From Phycisphaerae bacterium (GTDB taxonomy: Bacteria; Planctomycetota; Phycisphaerae; Sedimentisphaerales; Anaerobacaceae): a DNA stretch of 63,329 nucleotides. Under the pieces are notes generated by a model. The model was given only the letters and a program-made list of their open reading frames with translations, searched no databases and was not told where the DNA came from. The position numbers and the translations under genes are program-made. Location of the stretch: assembly GCA_016782865.1 (NCBI GenBank), contig JADHXR010000019.1:1-63329 (forward strand), given 5' to 3'. Shown here piece after piece: positions 42,524-52,013 of this stretch (position 1 is its first letter; every line of letters starts with the position of its first letter).

Positions 42524-45016
42524 ATGTCGAAAGAATATTCTGTTGAGGTTTGTAAAGAGCTTGAAGCGAGATTTCGTGCTGAGAATTTGCATCGGCCGAT
42601 GCGGATCAGTCATTATGACGCGGGCACTGAACTCACTTATGACGTGACAGGCGTCGCTCAGGCACAGATGGCGAAAGTGCGTCTGATCGTCGAGAAATTC
42701 GTCGGCGGCGGCTTTGCCGGACAGGTATATCGCGTGAGAGTTACCGCGATAGAAGGGACCGTGGAGGACCTCGAGGTCGACGGCTCTTACGCGATGAAGA
42801 TTCTCATCCCACCGTCAGGTTTCTCTCTGCTGTTTCGTAACCTGCTTTACTGGATCGGCTTCCAGGGGCCTTTTCAACTTCAGGTCAATCCGGCGGCGGC
42901 GCGGGCGGGGGCGCTCTGGCAGAAGTTTATCAGGCGGGCAGCGTTGATTCGATTCGGCGACGAAAACGCGGTCGTGGACATCTGTGCAACGTTCGTCGAT
43001 GACGGGCTCGGTAGCTGCGGCGAGTTGAGTGAGTGGGTCGACGGCCGCACGTGGAGGATGGAGGTCGACGACCGATTGGACTTGCTGAGGCAGTGGCGGC
43101 GAGGCAATACGACCGAACAGCAGGAGGTAGGGTCGCCCGAGTATCGCACCAAGCACGAATTCATGCATGAGTTCGTCAAGCTTCTGTACGACGTGGGAGC
43201 GTATGAGTTTGCCAGGCAGTACGAGTGGTCGACGTGCAAGAGCCAGCCGAACGCGCTCAAGCGACGCCGAACCGACGACGATCCGGCCTCAGGGCTGGTG
43301 GCGGTCGATTTTAGAGCCGGACTTGCACTGCTACCCTTTCTGCCGATGAGCCCGGGTGATTTCAAGTTGATTATCAAAGGCCTCGGGCGCGGCTCACTCG
43401 TGCAGTTCGACCGGGGCAGCATCACCAAACTGGAAGGCTTCATGCAGGCGCACGGCGATGAGTTTGCCGACACCGGTGAGATGTTCGAGGAGTTGAAAGC
43501 TGCCGAGCAAATATATCGCAACTCGATTCCGGATATAACGCACAATCATGTTCGGCTGCTGCACAGCAAGAAACTGTGGTCGACGATGCTCGGCAGCGCG
43601 GTGACCGGATGGCGCGTGCGTAACCTGGTCGATGATCGGTGCGAGCAGAAGCTCAGGAGCAGTAAAGCTTCGACACTGCTTTTCTTTTTTGTCGGGCTTG
43701 TACCGTTTTTGGGCAAGTTTGTCCGCCGAATCTGGGGGCGAGCTGATTGGCGCCGGCACTACGGGGCGATGCTGAGCAGTTGGGGCTATTTTCGGCGGGC
43801 GATACGGGCACGCATTGCTGAGAAAGTCACTGTCTGGCACAGAGCCGGACGGCTTGATGATGAGCGCGCGCCCAGGGTGGCAGGGGCGATTCGGCGATTC
43901 TTGGGGCATCTGCCGCTGTCGATTCTGCCCGCCGGGCTGCACAGGTTGCTGACGGACTTGGAGTATGCAAAACAGCGCATTGGGTATTTTACCGTTCGCC
44001 CGATCCGACTGTATTTCGATGTGCAGATGCGCGAACAGTGGCTTCGGGACATGGTGACCGAGGGACAGAACAAGCATATGCTCAGCGACGAGGACGCCGA
44101 GACTATCCTTTCGGAGATTGACGAACCGTTCATACAGAAGTACCTCAAGTCTCTGGCTGTGCACGTTTGCACTTTACCGGTGACGCAGATAGTCTCCGTT
44201 GCGATTGCGGCGATCTATTATCTTATGCACCGGGACGAGCCGGGCGCGTGGGCGATCGGACTGGGGATCATCGGCTTGTTCCAGATCGTGCCGATATCAC
44301 CGGGTTCTTTGGTTCGGGGCCTCTACGTGCTGTACCTGGTTATCAGAGAACGAAATTTCAAGGACTACAACATCGCAGTGTTCCTGGGGTTCTTTAAGTA
44401 CGTCGGCTATCTGGCCTTTCCGATCCAGATGACGTATCACTACCCCGCTCTCGCACAGTTTATGGCAGCTCACTGGGCGACCGAGGCCGTGCATGTTGTC
44501 CCGGTTTTCGGCGAGCGCGGCGCGCTGCTTGAGCATTGGGTCTATTGCCTGTTCTACAACTGGCCTTTGACAATAAGGCGTCGAATGCGCAGGAGGGCCG
44601 AAGCACGGGAATTGATGAAACCACGGTACTGGCACGCCGGGCTGTGCATTTTTGGCACGGCGGCGGTATTGGGAGTGGCCGATTATGTTTATCTCATAAA
44701 CTTCGACAACCTGCCGAACCTGAGAGATATCTGGCCGCTGGCGATACTGGCGCCACTTCTCTGCGGCGCAGCGCTGACTCTGGGCTGCGGTGGAGCAGCC
44801 CTGGGCAAACGCATTGCTGTCGCTGCGGCCTGCGGCGCCTTGGCCGGTATGCTCTACGCAGCGGTTTCGGCAATGTCGGGCTATAACAGCTCGATTGTGG
44901 CCAGTTGCGTATGGCGGATGTTCATTTTCGCGATTCTATCGGTTGTTGGGGCGATTGTTACGGAAATAAAGTTGCCTGAGAACTTCATGATTCGACAGAA
45001 AATTGTGGAAAAATGA
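42524..45016 (+). CDS. Kinase-like domain fused to a multi-spanning membrane domain
   Basis: An 830-residue protein. Residues about 50-270 read like a diverged protein-kinase or UbiB/ABC1-type fold: a glycine loop GGGFAGQVYRV (61-71), YAMKIL with Lys92, a hinge-like GELSEWVDGRTW, then CKSQPNAL where the catalytic loop should be and VAVDFRAG as a DFG-like motif (Asp262). The usual catalytic Asp is missing, suggesting a pseudokinase or atypical kinase. About seven membrane helices lie in the C-terminal half (from about 545 to 815). It starts 31 bases after pgpA. The kinase reading is by eye and needs a structure comparison. Confidence 0.55.
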   Translation: MSKEYSVEVCKELEARFRAENLHRPMRISHYDAGTELTYDVTGVAQAQMAKVRLIVEKFVGGGFAGQVYRVRVTAIEGTVEDLEVDGSYAMKILIPPSGFSLLFRNLLYWIGFQGPFQLQVNPAAARAGALWQKFIRRAALIRFGDENAVVDICATFVDDGLGSCGELSEWVDGRTWRMEVDDRLDLLRQWRRGNTTEQQEVGSPEYRTKHEFMHEFVKLLYDVGAYEFARQYEWSTCKSQPNALKRRRTDDDPASGLVAVDFRAGLALLPFLPMSPGDFKLIIKGLGRGSLVQFDRGSITKLEGFMQAHGDEFADTGEMFEELKAAEQIYRNSIPDITHNHVRLLHSKKLWSTMLGSAVTGWRVRNLVDDRCEQKLRSSKASTLLFFFVGLVPFLGKFVRRIWGRADWRRHYGAMLSSWGYFRRAIRARIAEKVTVWHRAGRLDDERAPRVAGAIRRFLGHLPLSILPAGLHRLLTDLEYAKQRIGYFTVRPIRLYFDVQMREQWLRDMVTEGQNKHMLSDEDAETILSEIDEPFIQKYLKSLAVHVCTLPVTQIVSVAIAAIYYLMHRDEPGAWAIGLGIIGLFQIVPISPGSLVRGLYVLYLVIRERNFKDYNIAVFLGFFKYVGYLAFPIQMTYHYPALAQFMAAHWATEAVHVVPVFGERGALLEHWVYCLFYNWPLTIRRRMRRRAEARELMKPRYWHAGLCIFGTAAVLGVADYVYLINFDNLPNLRDIWPLAILAPLLCGAALTLGCGGAALGKRIAVAAACGALAGMLYAAVSAMSGYNSSIVASCVWRMFIFAILSVVGAIVTEIKLPENFMIRQKIVEK

Positions 45017-45131
45017 GTTTTCAAATGTATAATAGCCGTTTGACCGGTTGTACGGCCCTTGAAATGAAAACGTTTTTTGGTGGAATCTTGGGGATGTGTT
45101 CCCGGAATCTGCCGTGGGGAGTTTTTCTGCG

Positions 45132-45893
45132 ATGACACTGAGTAGTTTTAGTTCGCTTTGCGATGATTTCTATCTCGACATGTGCGTAAACACCGAGTTG
45201 GATCTGCCTACCGAGCGCGATACCATCCTGTCCTTCTTCGAACGAATCCGAAAGCAATTTCCTTCGATGGGCTGCTTCTACCGGCGGTCAAACAACGAGT
45301 ACTGCCTGGAAGAGGACCGCAGCCACGGCGAATACCGATGGGTCAGCCTCGAAACCGACCGCATCAGTTCCGGGGTGGTCAACCCGTCGGACCTGGAGAT
45401 GGCCTGCTCGCAGCACAGACTGGTGCTCGAACTGATCCCATATATGCTCAGCGTCAGCAATCTCGACATCGATTCGCTGGACGTTACTTTCGCCATGGAT
45501 TTCGAATATTCCGGCAGTCACGATGAGGTGATCGCCGAGGCTCTGCTGTCCCAGAGCGCCTTTAAATGTCTGCTGGATTTGCCCGGCGCCAGGCCGGTCG
45601 GTTTTTCACCCGCCGTGGTGATGGCGCTCTCTGACGACGACCACACGCAGGGACGGATCTGCGTCGAGTCGAAGACAAGCGTCTTCGAGCCCGGGAGAAA
45701 AAGCCAGAGCGAGGATGAAGCAATAAGTCTGTCCCTGACAGTGCGCCAGTACCCCAAGACCACTGAGAAATTCGACCCATCCGACTCTTTTGGGACCCAA
45801 TGTCAGTTGGCCCAGGAATTGATGGTTGAAAAAATAATCCCCAACTTTGCCCAGCCTTTGACCGAAACAATCGCTCAAAAACGATTAACGTAG
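45132..45893 (+). CDS. Unknown cytoplasmic protein
   Basis: A 253-residue acidic protein of no recognised family and no membrane helix. Blocks include CDDFYLDMCVNTELDLPTER, FPSMGCFYRRSNNEYCLEED and LDVTFAMDFEYSGSHDEVIA. The last third has an FEPGRK and SLSLTVRQYP segment. GGGGAG precedes ATG 45132, supporting this over the longer frame. Its place at the head of the purA-uppS-cdsA block suggests co-expression but not function. Similar proteins probably exist in related planctomycetes. Confidence 0.6.
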   Translation: MTLSSFSSLCDDFYLDMCVNTELDLPTERDTILSFFERIRKQFPSMGCFYRRSNNEYCLEEDRSHGEYRWVSLETDRISSGVVNPSDLEMACSQHRLVLELIPYMLSVSNLDIDSLDVTFAMDFEYSGSHDEVIAEALLSQSAFKCLLDLPGARPVGFSPAVVMALSDDDHTQGRICVESKTSVFEPGRKSQSEDEAISLSLTVRQYPKTTEKFDPSDSFGTQCQLAQELMVEKIIPNFAQPLTETIAQKRLT

Positions 45894-45913
45894 GTTTACC
45901 GGATGACCTTAGT

Positions 45914-46399
45914 ATGGCTATCGAGGCACCCATAAGCAAATTCAAGAAGAACAACTTTAGAATTTCCATCGCCGCCTGTCTTGCTATGGCAATTATCTTT
46001 GCCTATGACGGCTATCTGAGCAAATACGAATGGTCGATGCGTCACAGCTTCTACAAGGAGCAAGTTGTTGACAATGACGGCAAGCCTACATCCACAATGG
46101 TTTTTAATCAAAAGTCGCCACCGTTCTTTGCGGGCGCGGCAGTGCTCCTCTGGGCATACCTGCTGGCAATAAAGAACAGGAGACTGATCGCCGACGAGAA
46201 TGAGCTTGTCTTCAGCGACACTGATAGAATCCCGTACGATTCCATAGAACGGATAAACAAGACATACTTCGATAAGAAGGGTTTTTTTGTCTTCACATAT
46301 AAAGAGAAAAACGGCAAAGAGATCGATCGCAAATTAAGTGACAGAACGTATGATAACCTTGGCGCCATCCTGGACCATATAGTGGCGAAAATCAGTTGA
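45914..46399 (+). CDS. Small two-helix membrane protein with PH-like domain
   Basis: A 161-residue protein with two membrane helices (about residues 15-32 and 72-88) and a C-terminal soluble part of about 70 residues: LIADENELVFSDTDRIPYDS then INKTYFDKKGFFVFTYKEKN. The strand pattern resembles bacterial PH/YdbT-type domains. It starts 20 bases after the preceding gene. Function unknown. Confidence 0.6.
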   Translation: MAIEAPISKFKKNNFRISIAACLAMAIIFAYDGYLSKYEWSMRHSFYKEQVVDNDGKPTSTMVFNQKSPPFFAGAAVLLWAYLLAIKNRRLIADENELVFSDTDRIPYDSIERINKTYFDKKGFFVFTYKEKNGKEIDRKLSDRTYDNLGAILDHIVAKIS

Positions 46400-46471
46400 A
46401 CGTTGTTGAGATGAGATTTGAACTCGTGCAGGAGCAGAAATCAGACGCACTCTGAAAAGGAATAAGCACAC

Positions 46472-47749
46472 ATGAATTATTGCGTTGTCGGATTACAGTG
46501 GGGCGATGAAGGCAAAGGCAAGGTCGTCGATATCCTTGCCGGGAACAGTGATATCGTCGTGAGGTATGGCGGCGGCGCCAACGCCGGCCACACGGTCGTC
46601 GTGGGTGACAGTCGGTTTGCCCTGCATCTTCTGCCCAGCGGCTCGGTGAGGCCCGATACGATTTGCGTTATCACCAATGGCGTAGTCGTCGACCCTGATG
46701 TGCTGATAAACGGAATTGACACACTCGCTGAAAAAGGTATCTCCCTGGACGGCCGGCTGCTGATAAGTGAAAACGCCCACGTCGTCCTGGACTATCACAA
46801 GAGAGAGGACCAGTTGCGTGAAGACTCGCTCGGCAAGAACAAGATCGGCACGACCATCCGGGGTATCGGCCCCTGCTATGCCGACAAGGTGGGCAGAAGT
46901 TACGCCGTCCGCGTTGGTGACTTGAGAAATCTCGAAAAGCTCCAAGCCAAACTGCAAAAGATCGTCGAGCACAAAAACAAGATCTTCGCCGCTCTTTACG
47001 GCGCCGAGTCAACAAGCGCCGATGAAATATTTGAAAAGTGCAAGCTGCACGCCGAGAGGGTCGTACCCTTTATAACAGACACGACCGAATTTCTGCACAA
47101 ATCAATCGCCGAAGGCAAGTCAATTCTTTTCGAAGGCGCCCAAGGCTCGCTGCTGGATCTTGACCACGGGACATTCCCGTTTGTGACCAGTTCGAACTCC
47201 AGCTCGCTCGGCATGCCGGCAGGCAGCGGTGTGCCAGCCAAACTGGTCGATAAATTCATCGGCGTGGTCAAGGCCTACACAACAAGGGTCGGCGCCGGTC
47301 CATTCCCCGCCGAGCAGGACAACGAGACGGGCCAATACATCCGTGACAAAGGCAACGAATACGGCACTACGACGGGCCGTCCGCGCCGATGCGGCTGGTT
47401 CGACGCGGTAGCCGTATCCTACGGGGTGAAAATCGGCGCCATCGACTCGGTAGCGATGATGCACCTGGATACGTTGAGCGGTCTCAAAGAGCTGAGCATC
47501 TGCAGGGCATACGAAATCAATGGGAAAGAAACGTCCTTTTTCCCAGCCAATGACGACAGGCTCTCACAGGCCAAGGCCCTCTACGAAACCGTACGCGGCT
47601 GGGATGAGGATCTTACCGAGGTAGACGATTTTAAGGATTTGCCCGCCAACGCCCAAGACTACGTGCGTCGGATCGAAGAATATATCGCAGCACCGATCAC
47701 CACCGTCGGCGTGGGGCCCAAACGGAGTCAGACAATAATCAGACAATAG
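46472..47749 (+). CDS. purA: Adenylosuccinate synthetase
   Basis: A 425-residue enzyme joining IMP and aspartate with GTP toward AMP. Motifs: GLQWGDEGKGKVVDILA, GGANAGHTVVVG with the catalytic His, GTTIRGIGPCYADKVGR, LFEGAQGSLLDLDHGTFPFV and TTTGRPRRCGWFDA. It is the usual length. AAAGGA lies 11 bases before ATG. UppS follows after 36 bases. Confidence 0.97.
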   Translation: MNYCVVGLQWGDEGKGKVVDILAGNSDIVVRYGGGANAGHTVVVGDSRFALHLLPSGSVRPDTICVITNGVVVDPDVLINGIDTLAEKGISLDGRLLISENAHVVLDYHKREDQLREDSLGKNKIGTTIRGIGPCYADKVGRSYAVRVGDLRNLEKLQAKLQKIVEHKNKIFAALYGAESTSADEIFEKCKLHAERVVPFITDTTEFLHKSIAEGKSILFEGAQGSLLDLDHGTFPFVTSSNSSSLGMPAGSGVPAKLVDKFIGVVKAYTTRVGAGPFPAEQDNETGQYIRDKGNEYGTTTGRPRRCGWFDAVAVSYGVKIGAIDSVAMMHLDTLSGLKELSICRAYEINGKETSFFPANDDRLSQAKALYETVRGWDEDLTEVDDFKDLPANAQDYVRRIEEYIAAPITTVGVGPKRSQTIIRQ

Positions 47750-47785
47750 CGCTGCGCTCTCACAGGAAGATGACCCGAACGCTGT

Positions 47786-48565
47786 ATGCCATCAACTATG
47801 GAAACCTTTGAAGAGAAACTTACTATAACCGCCTCACGCCTGGGGCTGACCCTCGAACAGATGCCCCGTCATATCGCAATAATCATGGACGGCAACGGCC
47901 GGTGGGCGGAACAAAGATCGCTGCCGCGCGTCGAGGGGCACCGCGAGGGTGCACGAATAATTGAAGAAATAGCTCTACATTGCGTCGACTTAGGCATCGA
48001 ATCTCTGACCTTGTATTCTTTCAGTATAGAGAATTGGAAAAGACCCAGGGCCGAAATCAATGCTCTTATGCATATCCACTCCGAGCACCTTGTCAGCATT
48101 AGGCCTACACTGATGAGAAACAATGTAAAGTTGCTTCACCTCGGTCGGGTGACCGGACTTCCAGTGGCGCTGCGAAATGACCTTGTAGATACGATGGACC
48201 TGACGTCGGCCAACACCGGCATGAAACTCGCCCTTGCATTAAACTATGGCGGCAGAGCGGAGATTGTGGATGCGACCAAGAAGATCGCACAAGAGTACAA
48301 GAAAGGCGAACTGGGCCTCGAAGATATCGATGAACAATGTGTGAGCAATCATCTGTACGAAGCCAGACTGGCCGATCCCGATCTTTTGATACGCACCGCA
48401 AACGAAATGAGAATCAGCAACTTTCTGCTCTGGCAAGTTTCGTACAGTGAGTTTTATATTACGAAAACACTTTGGCCGAGTTTCACAAAAGCATCTGTGG
48501 AAGAAGCAATCACAGCTTATGCAAGACGGACCCGACGGTTTGGAACGATTAAAACGGATTCGTGA
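47786..48565 (+). CDS. uppS: Undecaprenyl diphosphate synthase
   Basis: A 259-residue cis-prenyltransferase making the C55 carrier for cell-wall sugars. Signature blocks: HIAIIMDGNGRWAEQRSLPR with the catalytic Asp, GHREGARIIEEIA, LTLYSFSIENWKRP, and ADPDLLIRTANEMRISNFLL. About 25 residues extend the N-terminus beyond the usual length. Position next to cdsA is the classic uppS-cdsA pair; here it is separated from frr/pyrH. Confidence 0.96.
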   Translation: MPSTMETFEEKLTITASRLGLTLEQMPRHIAIIMDGNGRWAEQRSLPRVEGHREGARIIEEIALHCVDLGIESLTLYSFSIENWKRPRAEINALMHIHSEHLVSIRPTLMRNNVKLLHLGRVTGLPVALRNDLVDTMDLTSANTGMKLALALNYGGRAEIVDATKKIAQEYKKGELGLEDIDEQCVSNHLYEARLADPDLLIRTANEMRISNFLLWQVSYSEFYITKTLWPSFTKASVEEAITAYARRTRRFGTIKTDS

Positions 48566-48628
48566 CCGGCGCCGATCCGAATTCATAAATGCAGATCACC
48601 CTTGAGAAACGTTCATACGAATTAGGAA

Positions 48629-49486
48629 ATGGTCAGATACAGGTTGCTTTTTGGAACATTGATGACGGCATTTTTTGTTGCAGTTGTCATTTTCGACGGA
48701 TGGATCGACGGGGCTCTCACAAGCTCTGTAGCTGACGATAACGCTATCCAGGGAACGGCTTTCTGCCTGCTCGTCGCCCTGCTGGCAATCCCGGCTCAAA
48801 TCGAATTATCCAGGCTTGCCGCGGCAAAAGGCCTGAAGATCTTTCTCCCCGTTTCGATCATCGCCTCAATTCTGTTCGCGACGGCTCGCTATTGGCCGCA
48901 GCTTATCGGATTTCCACTTGAAACCTATCTTCTGTCGCTCTCGGCCTTTGCCCTCCTCGTGCTGCCTCTGTACCAGTACGCCAGTTATGGGACCTCGGCC
49001 GTTCTGGCCAATTGCGGAGCAACTTATTTTTCTATCGCGTATCTGGGACTTCTGAGCAGCTTCTGTGTAACAATCAGAATTGAGTTCGGATTCTGGCATT
49101 TGCTCATGTTTGTATTTGTCGTAAAATCCGCGGACATAGGCGCTTATGCAATCGGAACTCTGTTGGGCAAACACAGATTTTCGCCCAAGATCAGCCCTGG
49201 AAAAAGCTGGGAAGGTATGGGCGGCGCCATGGCAGCCGCTGCGCTGGTTGCTATTGGCTTTGCGTTGAGTTGTGGTATAATGCCTTGGTGGTTGGCGATG
49301 ATTTTCGGTCCGTGTTTCGCTTTCATCGGGCAGATGGGCGATTTGGTCGAGTCCATGATAAAGCGGGACGCCGGGCAAAAAGATTCGGGGCAGAAAGTAC
49401 CCGGCTTCGGCGGCGTGCTGGACATCATCGATTCGCCTTTGGTGGCGGCGCCGTTCGCATATTTGTTCTTTCTGTGCTGTCCTTGA
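48629..49486 (+). CDS. cdsA: Phosphatidate cytidylyltransferase
   Basis: A 285-residue membrane enzyme making CDP-diacylglycerol. About eight helices and the C-terminal signature are visible: DIGAYAIGTLLGKHRFSPKI, SPGKSWEGMGGAMAA, MIKRDAGQKDSGQKVPGFGG and VLDIIDSPLVAAPFAY. The usual HGG of the signature is FGG here, a variant of a normally conserved His. The uppS gene lies 63 bases upstream and phoH 13 bases downstream. Confidence 0.93.
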   Translation: MVRYRLLFGTLMTAFFVAVVIFDGWIDGALTSSVADDNAIQGTAFCLLVALLAIPAQIELSRLAAAKGLKIFLPVSIIASILFATARYWPQLIGFPLETYLLSLSAFALLVLPLYQYASYGTSAVLANCGATYFSIAYLGLLSSFCVTIRIEFGFWHLLMFVFVVKSADIGAYAIGTLLGKHRFSPKISPGKSWEGMGGAMAAAALVAIGFALSCGIMPWWLAMIFGPCFAFIGQMGDLVESMIKRDAGQKDSGQKVPGFGGVLDIIDSPLVAAPFAYLFFLCCP

Positions 49487-49499
49487 CAGAGGGTAACTT

Positions 49500-50441
49500 T
49501 TGGAAGTCACTATACAATTAAATTCAACCGACAAGCAGCTCGAACTGTTTGGCCCGGCCGACAGTTATCTTCGTATTCTGCGCCAATCGCTCGACGTTCA
49601 GATCAGCGCCCGCCAGGGCAGGCTGATAATCAAGGGCGAAGAAAAGGATGTTACCAAGGCTGCTGAAGTCGTCGACAAAATGCAGGAGCAGCTTCTCAGA
49701 CAAGGGTCACTTACCGCCGCCATGGTAAACACGCTGATTAGAACGCTGGATTCGTCCAAAACCGTCGAGACAAGCAAGGCCATTGCCGTCTATGCGCACA
49801 AGAAGGTCATCGGGCCGACCACCAAGGGACAACAAAAGTATATCGAAACAATGTTGGCTAACGACCTGACGTTTTGTATAGGCCCCGCGGGAACGGGCAA
49901 GACATACCTGGCCGTGGCGATTGCGGTCTCAATGCTCAAGAAAAAGCTGATCAGAAGAATCGTGCTCGCACGCCCGGCTGTCGAGGCGGGCGAGAAGCTG
50001 GGCTTTCTGCCCGGCGATTTGCAGGCAAAAGTAAATCCGTATCTTCGTCCTCTGTTCGACGCCATCGAGGATATGATGGATTTCACGCAGATGAGGAAGT
50101 TCACGGAGCTGGACATTATCGAGATTATTCCGCTGGCCTTTATGCGGGGCCGGACGTTGAACGAAGCCGTCATTATCTGTGACGAGGCCCAGAACACCTC
50201 GGCGATGCAGATGCTGATGGTCCTGACGAGACTGGGGCACGGCTCAAAAATGATAATAACCGGCGACATTACTCAAATCGACCTGGAGCCCGGACAGAAG
50301 AGCGGGATGATCGAAGCCATCGAAACGCTGCGACGGATCAAAGGGATAGGCTACGTGGAATTGAGCCAGAGAGACATTGTGCGACACCGCCTAGTTCAGA
50401 ATATCGTGCAGGCTTATAAGAAAAGAGCAAAAGCCGATTAG
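49500..50441 (+). CDS. phoH: PhoH-family ATPase
   Basis: A 313-residue PhoH-like ATPase, linked to RNA handling and often beside ybeY. A KH-like N-domain (to about residue 95) precedes the ATPase with Walker A GPAGTGKTYLAVAIAV, VLARPAVEAGEKLGFLPGDL and Walker B AVIICDEAQNTSAMQM, then IITGDITQIDL. It starts at TTG 49500 with GAGGG upstream. Order cdsA-phoH-7TM/HD-ybeY-corC-recO is the typical one. Confidence 0.94.
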   Translation: MEVTIQLNSTDKQLELFGPADSYLRILRQSLDVQISARQGRLIIKGEEKDVTKAAEVVDKMQEQLLRQGSLTAAMVNTLIRTLDSSKTVETSKAIAVYAHKKVIGPTTKGQQKYIETMLANDLTFCIGPAGTGKTYLAVAIAVSMLKKKLIRRIVLARPAVEAGEKLGFLPGDLQAKVNPYLRPLFDAIEDMMDFTQMRKFTELDIIEIIPLAFMRGRTLNEAVIICDEAQNTSAMQMLMVLTRLGHGSKMIITGDITQIDLEPGQKSGMIEAIETLRRIKGIGYVELSQRDIVRHRLVQNIVQAYKKRAKAD

Positions 50442-50466
50442 TCGTTAATAAGTACGGGATTAATAG

Positions 50467-51996
50467 ATGCCATTTTGGAAAAAGATAAGTCCGCGACGAA
50501 GCCAAGTTCGCAAGAACATATCCGCCGAACGTTTTTCGCAGATAAGCAGACTCGCCAACACCAAGTTCCTGATCTCGATTCTCATCTGGCTGCTTTTCGT
50601 CGTCCTCTGCACGCTCGTTATGTCGCTGCCCCGGGCCGGCTATCTCGAGGTAATACCGATAGCCGCCACGGTCTTTCTGATCTCTCTGGCCGGGGCCTTG
50701 TACATCTATCATTACCAGAAAAGAATTACAAGAAACCACGCCAGGGCGCTGGTGCTCGTTTGCCTGTTCCTCCTGATGCTGGCGGCGACCAAACTCGGTG
50801 TGTCATTTACACAACACAGCTTTTGGGCCACGGGAGCCGCCGTCACAACGGCGGTTGTCCTGACGATTGCCTATGATCAACGTTTCGCAATGGGTATAGG
50901 TATCTTCTTCTGCCTGCTCGCCTGTCTTGCGGTTGGACCAATGCCTGACAGCGAACCTCAACCGACAAATATCAATTTGTTTTTGACGATGGCCGCCGGT
51001 GTTGTCACCTGCTGCTTTTGCTTGAAAGAGATCCGCACGAGAATAAAATTGCTCAAGATCAGCACCCTGGCAGCCATAGCAGTGTTTGCAACCGCCAGCG
51101 CTGTGGAGTTCATGTCGGAGGATCCCAAGCTTACCGGCATCATAAAGCATGCCGCCATTCATGCAGGCGCCACCCTTGTGGTCGGATTGGCGATTCAGAG
51201 CCTGCTGCCGCTTATTGAAAAGAGCTTTCGAATAGCTACAAGCATGACGCTTCTGGATTACAGTGACGCCAACCAGCCTTTGCTCAAGAGACTGCACATG
51301 GAAGCGCCCGGCACATTCAGCCACAGCCTGCTGATAGGATCGATCGCCGAGGCCGCCGCCGAGGCAATCGGCCGCAATGGTCTTTTGTGCAGAGTGGGCG
51401 CGTACTACCACGACATCGGAAAGATCAACAAGGCCAGCTATTTTGTCGAGAACGAGCTTGGCTCGGCCAACCGGCACAAAGAACTCGCACCGACAATGAG
51501 CCATCTGATTATCGTAGGGCACGTCAAGGATGGAATAGAGATGGCAAAGGAATATGGCCTTCCCACCGTGCTTCGCCAGTTCATCGAGACGCACCACGGC
51601 ACGACGCTGATCGAACCTTTCTATCACGAAGCCAAGAAGCTCAAATCCAAGAACTCGAAAGGAAAAAGCGTCGACGTTCCCGCCGAGAGCGAATTCAGAT
51701 ACCCAGGCCCGAAGCCACGAACGAAAGAAGCTGCGATTGTAATGTTGGTCGACACTTCGGAAAGCGCCGTTAGAAGTCTCGCCGAAGTAACACTGACAAA
51801 AATAGAAGCCGTCGTGCACAACATGGCCATGAAACGTCTCCAGGACGGCCAATTCGATGAATGCGACCTTTCCCTGCGAGAACTCAGTCAGATCGAGGCA
51901 AGCATATCAAAGACTCTTGCGGCACACTATCACGGCCGAATCGCATATCCGCACCCGCCTGATGTGCCCGCAGAAACCGAATCTCAAACCGAATAG
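50467..51996 (+). CDS. 7TM-HD phosphodiesterase (PgpH/YqfF-like), short form
   Basis: A 509-residue protein with seven membrane helices (about residues 38-240) and a cytoplasmic HD domain: APGTFSHSLLIGSIAEAA, RVGAYYHDIGKINKASYFVE, LIIVGHVKDGIEMAKEYGLP and QFIETHHGTTLIEPFYHEA. PgpH enzymes degrade c-di-AMP. The large extracytoplasmic 7TMR-HDED domain of Firmicute PgpH (several hundred residues) is missing, so sensing would have to be by another route. The gene lies 25 bases after phoH. Confidence 0.9.
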   Translation: MPFWKKISPRRSQVRKNISAERFSQISRLANTKFLISILIWLLFVVLCTLVMSLPRAGYLEVIPIAATVFLISLAGALYIYHYQKRITRNHARALVLVCLFLLMLAATKLGVSFTQHSFWATGAAVTTAVVLTIAYDQRFAMGIGIFFCLLACLAVGPMPDSEPQPTNINLFLTMAAGVVTCCFCLKEIRTRIKLLKISTLAAIAVFATASAVEFMSEDPKLTGIIKHAAIHAGATLVVGLAIQSLLPLIEKSFRIATSMTLLDYSDANQPLLKRLHMEAPGTFSHSLLIGSIAEAAAEAIGRNGLLCRVGAYYHDIGKINKASYFVENELGSANRHKELAPTMSHLIIVGHVKDGIEMAKEYGLPTVLRQFIETHHGTTLIEPFYHEAKKLKSKNSKGKSVDVPAESEFRYPGPKPRTKEAAIVMLVDTSESAVRSLAEVTLTKIEAVVHNMAMKRLQDGQFDECDLSLRELSQIEASISKTLAAHYHGRIAYPHPPDVPAETESQTE

Positions 51997-52013
51997 CTCG
52001 ACGTTCGACAATT

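Noticed and set aside
46405..46440. A stretch resembling a tRNA T-arm (GATTTGAACTCGTG)
   Set aside because: No matching acceptor or anticodon stems around it.
50803..51852. 349-residue minus-strand frame opposite the 7TM-HD gene
   Set aside because: Shadow frame without recognisable domains.
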